64,000 bases of DNA from CAWGYT01 sp963826795 (GTDB taxonomy: Bacteria > Planctomycetota > Planctomycetia > Pirellulales > Pirellulaceae), in contig CAWGYT010000009.1 of NCBI GenBank assembly GCA_963826795.1, positions 434,001-498,000 of the forward strand, given 5' to 3'. Under the pieces are notes generated by a model that searched no databases, was not told the origin of the DNA, and saw only the letters and a list, made by a program, of their open reading frames with translations. Shown here piece by piece: positions 57,101-64,000 of the stretch (within the stretch, counting starts at the first letter, position 1; each line of letters starts with the position of its first letter). Both the position numbers and the translations under genes were made by a program.

Positions 57101-57239
57101 AACCTCGGCCAGTCTGCAACTCAAGGCGGGCGGGAACGCGAGCTTGGGACAACATCGCGTCAACCTGAACGTGGCGTTGAAATTCAATGGCGTCGACATC
57201 ACCGAAAAGGTTCCGCTCGTAGTCCAAATTTCCGAATAA
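54184..57239 (+). CDS. PPC-domain secreted protein with coiled coil, frameshifted
   Basis: About 1017 residues after repair. Signal peptide (LLGLTTLLLLPSLSVAQ), an Ig/TIG-like N-domain, then pre-peptidase C-terminal (PPC)-like domains (HGRADGGAVDYYRFHAEKDE, and EVSGRFYPRRDQDWVQFSATKGQ). A long Ala/Gln-rich coiled coil follows (about residues 718-898), then a final beta-rich domain (TLKRGETAPVTLDVTRRFGF). The first 110 residues are in another frame; removing one dinucleotide at CGCGC 54520-54524 gives VSTRTFLITSV. PPC domains usually aid secretion or surface binding. It sits between the DUF1549 and WD40/cytochrome genes, which suggests a shared complex. Confidence 0.82.
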
Positions 57240-57382
57240 TCGAATCCGGTCGCTCCAACCACAACGCCCGGACGTTCACAGAATTGCCACGCCATCAATT
57301 TCCACGCGGCCATCAATTCCCACGCGTCACACTTCGTCGGTAATCGGTGACGAGGGTTTGCTCACATGAACGAGGTCTTTTC

Positions 57383-60253
57383 ATGTATTTGCCACCGTTA
57401 GCATCGGCTCGTCAATGGATCATCCTGCTCGTCGCGCTCGCGAATGCGCTGCCGTTGGGCGGCATGCTAAGGGCGGAGGAGATCGAGGTCGCGACCATCG
57501 ACCATCCGGACCCTGTCGACTTTCAGCGCGAATTGTTGCCGATTCTCCGCAAGAAGTGTCTCGCCTGTCACAATGCCACCGATTCCGAGAGCGATTTGAT
57601 CCTGGAGACACCGGCATCGATCCTTCAGGGCGGTCTCGAGGGTCCCGCCGTGGTGGCAGGCCAGCCCGATGAGAGCTTGCTCTTTCTGTTGGCTGGGCAT
57701 GTCCAAGAGCCGATCATGCCTCCGGCCGACAACGACGTGGGTGCCGCGCCGTTCGAGCCATCCGAACTGGCTCTGCTCAAATTGTGGATCGAGCAAGGCG
57801 CGAAAGGAGACGTCGCCGCGCCGGCGAAGGCAATCGAGTGGCAGCCGTTGCCGCCGGGCGTGAATCCCGTGTTCGCCGCCGCTCAACCCGACAACGGCCG
57901 ATTCGTCGCGATTGGTCGGGCCAATCAAATCTGGATCTACGACGTCTTGTTGGGCCGCTACGTGGATCGCCTGATCGATCCGGATCTCAGCCGCTCGCCG
58001 GCCGGACAGGACAGAACGATCGCTCATCTGGACCTGGTTCAGTCCCTCGCGTTCAGCCACGATGGACAGCGGATCGCCTCAGGGGGCTACCGCACCGTCA
58101 AGCTGTGGCGGCAGACGAGCCCAATGTTTCAGACGCAATCGTTGCCCTCGAGCCCGGTCGTCTGCCAAGCTCGTCGCGGCGAACTGCAGATTCGAGTCTT
58201 CGCGGACGCAACCGTGCAGTCACAGGAAGGCAACAGCGACCCCATCGTCATCCACTTGGCCGAACCTCAACCCACCCTTCTCGCCGCGGCGGTCTCGCCC
58301 GACGGGCAATCGATCGCGACGATTGGCGACGACCAGCACTTGCGGATTTCGAAGCGGGTCGACGGTCAACTGCTGAGCACGACGGCGATTACGGATGCAT
58401 TGAACCGCCTGGTCTGGACCCCGGCTGGCGATCTCGTGGCCAGCGGCCAGGACGCCGCGCTGCGAGTTTGGAAGGTCGACGCGGATTCCATGCCGGGTGA
58501 TGTCGCGGTGGTGGCGAGCGACGGCGGTGCAGTCTCTAGTCTGGCCGCGCTGGCGGACCATCGGGTCGCCGTCGGAGATGTGGCGGGCAAGATTCGCGTT
58601 TGGGATCTCGCCCAGAGCAAGCTGGAACGCGAATTCGATCAGGCAGGTCCTGTGTCGGCGCTGGTTCTGTCCGACGACGCGCAGCATCTGGTCTCGCTGG
58701 GCCCCGCTGCTCCCGCCAAACTATGGGACCTGTCCCAGGGCAAGTTGATTGCCGATCTGGCGGGAAATCCTGCCTTGCAGTGGGAGGTGGATCAGCGACA
58801 GCTGGAAGAACAAATCGCCAAACGCCAAGTTGACAATTTGACGGCCGACCTGGACGCAGCGAAGAAGCGCGTCACGGACGAGGAAGCGAACCTGAAGAAG
58901 ACTCAGGAGGCGCGTGACAAAGCCCAGCAGGAGTCTGACGCCGCCGTCGAGGCCGCAAGTAAGGCGGTCGCGGAGCGCGACGCGGCTCAGCAGGCACTCG
59001 CGACCGCGCAGGAACAGGCCAAGCTGACCGAGGCCAAGCTGGCGGATGCCGCCTCCGATGACGACAAGGCAACCGCCCAAAAGGCGCTGGAGGAAGCCCA
59101 GCAAGCTGTCAAGGCGGCCGAGGAAGCGCTCAAGCCCAAGCGTGAAGCGGCCGAAAAGGCGGAGACGGATCGAATCGCGAAGGAGCAAACGCTGGATTCG
59201 GCCAAGCGATCGGTTGAAACATCCGAGCGTGCGCTGGCCGATGCCCAAACGCAATCGGTCGCGCTCGATCCGCAACTGAAGCAGGCTCAGGATCATCACC
59301 AAGCGGCCGAGATGGCCACGAAACAGGCGACCGAACGACAGCAAGCCGATCGACCGGCCGCTCGATTGGCCTCATTTACGCCCGATGGATCGCTGCTGGC
59401 CACCGGTGATACGCAAGGCACGGTGCTGATCTGGAACAGCGACGACGGCAAGTTGGTTGCGCCCCTGAGCGCGGCGATGCTTGATGTCACCGGGTTGTCA
59501 TTCGTGAATTCCGAGGTCATCGAGTCGCTCGGCGAGGATGCCACGCTCCGGCGATATCGGCTGGACACGCGCTGGCAACTGGAACGCGTCATCGGATCCC
59601 CCGACGAGACTTCTTCGCTGTCCGATCGCGTCACCGCCCTGGCGTTCAGTCCCGACGATCGGCTGCTGGCCGTTGGCGGAGGCGAGCCGTCGCGGGGAGG
59701 TGAGTTAAAGCTTTACAACGCGGAAGACGGACAGCTTGTACGTGAGATCGAAAACGCCCACAGCGATACGGTGTTGGCTGTGGCGTTTTCACCCGATGGA
59801 ACCTTGCTGGCCACGGGAGGAGCCGATCGGTTCATGAAGCTGTTTCGTGTTGACGATGGCTCGCACGTCCGCACCTTCGAGGGCCACACCCATCACGTGT
59901 TGAGTGTCGCTTGGAGAGCGGACGGTCGCGTGCTCGTATCGGGCGGGGCCGACAAACTGGTCAAGCTGTGGAATGTCAGTGACGGTTCCCAGATCCGCAC
60001 GATTCAAGGTTTCGGCAAGGAAGTCACCTCGCTGATTTTCGCGGGAGCTCAAGACCGCTTCTTCGCGGCGTGTGGCGACCAAAACCTCTACCGCTGCGAG
60101 GTGGGCGGTGAGCGCAAGTCGATCGGGCGGGGCGATGATTTTCTCTACGTCGCCACGGTGGATCGACTCGGAAAGCAGGTCGCCTTTGGCGGCCACGACA
60201 GCGTCGTGCGGATCGTCGACGAAGACGGCAAGCAGCGAGCCGAGGCCAAGTAA
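57383..60253 (+). CDS. PSCyt1-WD40 protein with internal coiled coil
   Basis: 956 residues from ATG 57383 (GAGG upstream), with a signal peptide. PSCyt1 cytochrome domain with haem motif C59-L-A-C62-H63, then WD40 blades (about 130-450), a highly charged coiled coil (about 465-660, KKRVTDEEANLKKTQEARD and similar) and a second set of WD40 blades (about 660-956, FSPDGTLLATGGADRFMKLF). The coiled coil is placed so that it would project from the propeller. Third gene of the operon. The 3' end overlaps an apparent convergent membrane-protein gene by about 109 bp. The frame is intact. Confidence 0.88.
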   Translation: MYLPPLASARQWIILLVALANALPLGGMLRAEEIEVATIDHPDPVDFQRELLPILRKKCLACHNATDSESDLILETPASILQGGLEGPAVVAGQPDESLLFLLAGHVQEPIMPPADNDVGAAPFEPSELALLKLWIEQGAKGDVAAPAKAIEWQPLPPGVNPVFAAAQPDNGRFVAIGRANQIWIYDVLLGRYVDRLIDPDLSRSPAGQDRTIAHLDLVQSLAFSHDGQRIASGGYRTVKLWRQTSPMFQTQSLPSSPVVCQARRGELQIRVFADATVQSQEGNSDPIVIHLAEPQPTLLAAAVSPDGQSIATIGDDQHLRISKRVDGQLLSTTAITDALNRLVWTPAGDLVASGQDAALRVWKVDADSMPGDVAVVASDGGAVSSLAALADHRVAVGDVAGKIRVWDLAQSKLEREFDQAGPVSALVLSDDAQHLVSLGPAAPAKLWDLSQGKLIADLAGNPALQWEVDQRQLEEQIAKRQVDNLTADLDAAKKRVTDEEANLKKTQEARDKAQQESDAAVEAASKAVAERDAAQQALATAQEQAKLTEAKLADAASDDDKATAQKALEEAQQAVKAAEEALKPKREAAEKAETDRIAKEQTLDSAKRSVETSERALADAQTQSVALDPQLKQAQDHHQAAEMATKQATERQQADRPAARLASFTPDGSLLATGDTQGTVLIWNSDDGKLVAPLSAAMLDVTGLSFVNSEVIESLGEDATLRRYRLDTRWQLERVIGSPDETSSLSDRVTALAFSPDDRLLAVGGGEPSRGGELKLYNAEDGQLVREIENAHSDTVLAVAFSPDGTLLATGGADRFMKLFRVDDGSHVRTFEGHTHHVLSVAWRADGRVLVSGGADKLVKLWNVSDGSQIRTIQGFGKEVTSLIFAGAQDRFFAACGDQNLYRCEVGGERKSIGRGDDFLYVATVDRLGKQVAFGGHDSVVRIVDEDGKQRAEAK

Positions 60254-61239
60254 GGCGGCGTGCCGGTCGACTCGGCGCGCTGCGGCGATTCCGCGCGTCG
60301 AAGGCTCAGCGTCATGAGCGCGACGATCAGGGCCAGCCAGAGCAGCGTCCGTTGAGCCTCGCGAAACGAGGCGACGTGAAACGTGGCGTGTGCCAAGTGG
60401 TGCATCAGCCAAAAGGCTGCGAACACCGAGATTCCAAAGCTGGCGGTGCCGATCAGATCGCCGCCCAGCAACCGGTTTTGGCTGGATGGATCGAGTTCAA
60501 CCAGGACCCACGTGCCCACCAACAGCTGTGCCGCGGTCGCCGCCAACGCAACACCGGCCGCCGATCGAGCGGCCGTGTGCAGAGCCACCGCGCGCGGCGA
60601 CGTCGTGTCATCCGGCGCCGACGCCGAGCCGACCAGATGGCGAAGCCAGCTGACGCCGCCGACCGCCAACGATGCGAGCGCGAAATGGGCGGTCAGGGCA
60701 AGTGTTGGGCCCAACATCATCAGCCGACGAAACTCGCTGGGACCGACGGGCCCCGTCAGCACGCCGGGTCGGTGCGACGCGAGCGCCATCACGCCAAACA
60801 GGGGCGGGAAATGGTACAGCAAGTTGGTCGCAGCCAACAGCGTCAGAACCAGTACGGCGGCAAACCTCCCACGACCGATCGACGCTCGCCCCGCAAGCAG
60901 CGCCAGATACGCCGACATGCAGACGACGTAAAAGGCTAACTCGGCGACCGCCCAACTGATCTTGTACGTGAACTGGGGCAGAACTTCGAACAGTCCTCGG
61001 TCTCGGCCGAGCCACATCGCGCCCGCCAGCCCCAATCCCAGCAAGGCTCCCAGCAACAAATTGCCCAGGCCGAGCCAGCCGAGTCGCCGAGCCTGTCGAA
61101 GCAGCGGTTCGCAGTCCGTACGCCTTCCTAACGCGAGGGCCAAAGCTCCGAATAGCGGAGCGGAAGCGCTGAGATTCATGGCCCAGAGATGACTTGCCAG
61201 CAGAAGCGTCATCGCGGTTTCAATCAGTGGCGTTTTCAA
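60145..61239 (-). CDS. Multi-pass membrane protein of unknown function
   Basis: Up to 364 residues with about nine hydrophobic segments (LLLASHLWAMNLSASAPLFG through LLWLALIVALMTLSLRR). I do not recognise the family with confidence; the layout recalls small cytochrome-associated or heme-copper-accessory membrane proteins. The last 36 residues are encoded antisense to the end of the WD40/cytochrome gene and look like low-complexity read-through, so the real stop may lie near 60250 if a frame error exists (GCGCGC occurs at about 60278). Start ATG 61239. Confidence 0.6.
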   Translation of the reverse strand: MKTPLIETAMTLLLASHLWAMNLSASAPLFGALALALGRRTDCEPLLRQARRLGWLGLGNLLLGALLGLGLAGAMWLGRDRGLFEVLPQFTYKISWAVAELAFYVVCMSAYLALLAGRASIGRGRFAAVLVLTLLAATNLLYHFPPLFGVMALASHRPGVLTGPVGPSEFRRLMMLGPTLALTAHFALASLAVGGVSWLRHLVGSASAPDDTTSPRAVALHTAARSAAGVALAATAAQLLVGTWVLVELDPSSQNRLLGGDLIGTASFGISVFAAFWLMHHLAHATFHVASFREAQRTLLWLALIVALMTLSLRRAESPQRAESTGTPPYLASARCLPSSSTIRTTLSWPPKATCFPSRSTVAT

Positions 61240-61562
61240 ATCACGCTCCGGTCATCCGGGGAACCGACCGCGGGGCGAGTCCATGGCGGGGCCATCACAG
61301 ACGGCATACACGGCGGATTCCTGACCGCGGTTGACTCATTTGTAGCAGATCGAACTCGCATTTTATTGATTCTCTTCGTGATTCTAAATAGCGTCAAACT
61401 ATGCGTGCTTTCCAACGGCTGGCCGATGACCATCTGCGGCCACGGCACGTGATCCATCCCACACGCCTCGGAATCGCCAAGACGGTCATGCGACCGCGCA
61501 TGGGCCCATCCAAAGTTCTTATCTTCGCGCCCGGTCAGGCCAATCGGATCGTTGAACTCCCC
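61240..61562. other. Divergent intergenic region, no recognised feature
   Basis: About 320 bp between the membrane protein and the peroxidase gene. Slightly lower GC near 61350-61400, with TTTTATTGATTCTC-like stretches, so promoters are likely there, but I cannot place them. No repeat or RNA gene seen. Confidence 0.4.
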
Positions 61563-63374
61563 ATGAGAATCCCGATGAAAATTCGCCCGTCTGCCTCCTA
61601 CCGCGCCTGCGGCACCCTTCTACTTGCCGCCGTGATCGGGAGTGTCTGCCCCACGCTGCGGGCCGAATACCGCACGCTGGATGGCAGCAGCAACAATCCA
61701 CTTTTTACGGACTACGGCCAATTGGGCCAACCGCTGACGCGCCACGCTCCGGCCGCATACGCCGATGGGATCTCTCAGCCGGCCCATCCCTCGTTTCCGA
61801 ATCCGCGCGAGATCAGCAACACGATCTTTGACCAGCTAAGTCCACGGCTCGACCCCCGTGGCTTGACCGAGTACGTGTGGGTTTGGGGCCAATTTCTGGA
61901 CCACGACATCGACCATACGCTGCTGCAGAGCGGCGGAGAGCGGATTGACGTGACCATTCCAGCGGACGATCCCGTCTTTGCTCCCGGGGCGTTGATCCCT
62001 GTCGATCGATCGGTCTTCGACCCCGCGACCGGCACGGCCATCGGCAACCCACGACAACAGCTCAACAATATCACCGCCTGGATTGACGCCGGTACCGTCT
62101 ACGGGGGTCGGGCTTCCGAGGCGAACGCCGGGCAAGGGCGAACCGACTGGCTGCGGACGTTTTCCGGAGGTCGGATGAAAGTCACCACGGATCCGATCCT
62201 CGGCGATCTCTTGCCGACTCAGGACTGGGACGGCAACGGCGTGCGCGACCCGGACGCGCCCGCAATGGCCATGGACATGATGATCGGGCCCACGGCGTTC
62301 GTGGCCGGTGACGTGCGGGCGAACGAACACGCCGCGTTGACCAGTATGCACACCCTATTTGTTCGCGAGCACAATCGGCTTGCGGATCTGATCGCGACGA
62401 CGCACACGGATCTGCCCTCGGACCCCGCGCTGCGAGACGAAGAGATTTATCAACGCGCCCGGAAAATCGTCGGGGCCCAGCTCCAGGCGGTGACCTATCG
62501 CGAGTTCCTTCCGACACTCGGCATCTCGCTGCCATTGACCTCGACCTACGATGCTTTTCTGAATCCCGCCATTTCGAACGAATTCGCAACGGCGGCCTAC
62601 CGGATGGGACATAGTCAGATCAATGGCCGCTCGCTGCGGCTGAATGAAGACGGCACACCGATCGCGGAAGGCCCGCTCGATCTGTTCGCCGGTTTCTTCG
62701 ACCCGTCCAAGCTGACCGACGAAGGCGGAATCGAACCCTTGCTGCGTGGCCTCGCGGCTCAGGTCCAGGAGTCCACGGATACACTGATGTCGGACGGCCT
62801 GCGAAATCTATTGTTCACGGGTTTTCCTGCCGGCGGCCCCGTCGCCAATGGCACGGATCTGGCGGCCTTGAATATTCAGCGCGGACGTGACCACGGCTTA
62901 AGCGACTACAATTCGACGCGAGTGGCCTATGGGCTCGCCCCGGTCACGGACTTTAGCGAGATCACAAGCGACGCCGACCTCGCGGCGAAGCTGGCGAGTC
63001 TTTACGGTTCCGTGGACGAAATCGACTTGTGGGTGGGTGCCCTGTCCGAGGATCCCCTGGTTGATTCTTCGATGGGCGAACTCACGGAGGCGATTCTCGC
63101 GGACCAGTTCGAACGGCTTCGCAAAGCGGATCGGCTGTTCTACACGCGCGATCCTCTCTTGGCGGAATGGGCCGCGCCCGTCCCCGGTTTTCAAGGCTCG
63201 GCGCTGGACTGGCTCAATCAGTTGCACCTTTCCGAGATCATCCTGCTTAACACCGAAATCGAGTCGCTGCCGCAGAACGTGTTCTTGATTCCCGAACCGA
63301 CCAGCGGCTGGCTGTTCGCCCTGGGCCTCGGTCTGCTGGGAAACCGGATCCGCCGACGGCGGAGACGACGCTAA
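61563..63374 (+). CDS. Animal-type haem peroxidase with PEP-CTERM tail
   Basis: About 603 residues from ATG 61563 (or 61575), with a signal peptide. The peroxidase/cyclooxygenase fold (PF03098) is shown by VWGQFLDHDIDHT (distal His near residue 105), AGDVRANEHAALTSMHTLFVREHNRLAD (catalytic Arg), YRMGHSQI (proximal His) and NIQRGRDHGLSDYNSTR. The C-terminus, IPEPTSGWLFALGLGLLG followed by an Arg run, is a PEP-CTERM sorting signal (PEP box, hydrophobic helix, basic tail), which directs exosortase-dependent surface delivery. The likely role is extracellular oxidation of halides or phenolics with H2O2. All key residues are present. Confidence 0.92.
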   Translation: MRIPMKIRPSASYRACGTLLLAAVIGSVCPTLRAEYRTLDGSSNNPLFTDYGQLGQPLTRHAPAAYADGISQPAHPSFPNPREISNTIFDQLSPRLDPRGLTEYVWVWGQFLDHDIDHTLLQSGGERIDVTIPADDPVFAPGALIPVDRSVFDPATGTAIGNPRQQLNNITAWIDAGTVYGGRASEANAGQGRTDWLRTFSGGRMKVTTDPILGDLLPTQDWDGNGVRDPDAPAMAMDMMIGPTAFVAGDVRANEHAALTSMHTLFVREHNRLADLIATTHTDLPSDPALRDEEIYQRARKIVGAQLQAVTYREFLPTLGISLPLTSTYDAFLNPAISNEFATAAYRMGHSQINGRSLRLNEDGTPIAEGPLDLFAGFFDPSKLTDEGGIEPLLRGLAAQVQESTDTLMSDGLRNLLFTGFPAGGPVANGTDLAALNIQRGRDHGLSDYNSTRVAYGLAPVTDFSEITSDADLAAKLASLYGSVDEIDLWVGALSEDPLVDSSMGELTEAILADQFERLRKADRLFYTRDPLLAEWAAPVPGFQGSALDWLNQLHLSEIILLNTEIESLPQNVFLIPEPTSGWLFALGLGLLGNRIRRRRRRR

Positions 63375-63644
63375 GCCCCTTGGCACGCGCAGTGCTCGGC
63401 GTCTGAAAAGCTCGGTCCGCCCATGCGGAGCAAAACCTTGTGCCCGACGTGCGGGCTTTCGCCGTGCGATTTGGCGCGATAAAATCCGGGCCATGAACGG
63501 CCGGTCGGCGTTTCTCGCAAGGTTCGCCCTGGGTTGTCATGCCTCGCACACAAGTCGCGTCCGACCGTCCCTTGGTGCGATTGTCGTCCGATGGTCCTGC
63601 TTGGGCCATCCGCCGTTTCTTTCCCCCAATCAAGGGAATCACAG

Positions 63645-64000
63645 ATGAAGCATCCGCTCGTACTTCTCTGCTGTGGTTTACTCGTCGTTGGGCCTGGGTC
63701 CGCGGGATTCGCTCAATCCGAACTGGGTAAGGCACTGAAATCGCATTACGACCTGAAGTCCGTGACCTGTTACGCGTGCCATGCCCGCAAGTCGGAAGTT
63801 CCGGAGGAGGAGCACGAGGCATATCGCAAGAACGCCCGAGCGTACTTCAACGAATTCGGGAAGTCGCTTAAGGAACTTCTGGCGGACAAGAAATTGACGG
63901 AACAGCTTGAATCCGTCAAACGCTTGCCCACCGAGCATCCCCAGCGGCAAGCCGTGACGCAACAGGTCGAGGACGAGTTCCTGAAGGCGTTGGAGTTGGT
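63645..64000 (+). CDS. Exported c-type cytochrome-like protein, 5' part (partial)
   Basis: The window ends within this gene; 118 residues are visible. ATG 63645 is preceded by AAGGGA. A signal peptide (LVLLCCGLLVVGPGSAGFAQS) is followed by a haem-binding motif C42-Y-A-C45-H46 and then a Lys/Glu-rich helical stretch with no second CXXCH so far. It is probably a small periplasmic cytochrome. It follows the peroxidase gene in the same direction with 270 bp between them, so a functional link (electron supply or peroxide chemistry) is possible but unproven. Confidence 0.7.
   Translation, partial: MKHPLVLLCCGLLVVGPGSAGFAQSELGKALKSHYDLKSVTCYACHARKSEVPEEEHEAYRKNARAYFNEFGKSLKELLADKKLTEQLESVKRLPTEHPQRQAVTQQVEDEFLKALEL

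Noticed and set aside
55578..57227. Minus-strand frame (549 codons) opposite the PPC protein
   Set aside because: Leu/Arg-rich antisense of a coiled coil; no recognisable domain.
1..64000. tRNA or rRNA genes
   Set aside because: I found no cloverleaf-compatible GGTTCGA-type arms with CCA-adjacent acceptor stems and no rRNA-like sequence. A covariance-model scan would be decisive.

Overview
The window comes from a planctomycete chromosome, most likely of the Pirellula/Rhodopirellula kind. It is GC-rich (about 60-65 %) and dense in families expanded almost only in that phylum: DUF1501, DUF1800, planctomycete-type cytochrome PSCyt1 with DUF1549 (PSCyt2) and DUF1553 (PSD1), secreted WD40 and NHL propellers, PPC-domain proteins, LEPR-type N-termini, dockerin-like C-termini and a PEP-CTERM tail. 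I saw no rRNA, tRNA, CRISPR array, prophage or transposase gene.

Layout. 1-4.3 kb: end of a DUF1800/DUF1501 pair, an NCS2-type permease and a small secreted protein. 4.5-11.2 kb: PIG-L deacetylase, RecD2 helicase, an NlpC/P60-like protein, and a convergent LssY_C / PAP2-lipoprotein pair. 11.5-17.7 kb: a TolC-HlyD-RND metal-efflux operon, every gene of which is frameshifted here. 17.7-25.3 kb: PSCyt1-DUF1549-DUF1553 protein, NHL propeller, a TrhO-RluA tRNA-modification fusion, and a secreted FAD oxidoreductase. 25.6-30.6 kb: a 1670-residue extracellular protein with eight Ig-like repeats, a beta-propeller and dockerin-like repeats. 30.7-32.1 kb: a PilZ-like gene and two tandem-repeat arrays. 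32.1-37.9 kb (minus): nitrilase, MFS carrier, tandem alpha/beta hydrolase and a DapA-family lyase. 38.4-45.2 kb: a DUF1549-DUF1501-WD40 operon, an HpaI aldolase and a YjjX NTPase. 45.2-51.0 kb (minus): greA, a zinc-ribbon coiled-coil gene, rpoD and dnaG, an informational core. 51.6-60.3 kb: a three-gene operon of very large secreted proteins. 60.1-64 kb: a membrane protein, a PEP-CTERM animal-type haem peroxidase and the start of a c-type cytochrome gene.

Three signals stand out beyond the genes. (1) Nine frameshifts interrupt eight otherwise intact conserved genes, including essential dnaG. Every one can be placed at a GCGC/CGCGC tract and repaired by adding or removing one dinucleotide, which points to a single systematic cause, either a sequencing or basecalling artefact or GCGC-specific slippage. 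(2) A roughly 135-bp palindromic MITE-like element occurs twice, each time ending in CTAG/CTAA exactly at a neighbouring gene's stop codon, plus one decayed end. (3) A second palindromic repeat family (core GGTCAGGTCCC) and several tandem arrays sit in intergenic gaps: a 14-nt period occurs twice next to gene starts, and a 209-224-nt period occurs once.

The secreted cytochrome/WD40/PPC sets look like alternative assemblies of one planctomycete module. Long coiled coils appear in different members of the two operons: in the DUF1549 protein in one, and in the PPC and WD40 proteins in the other.
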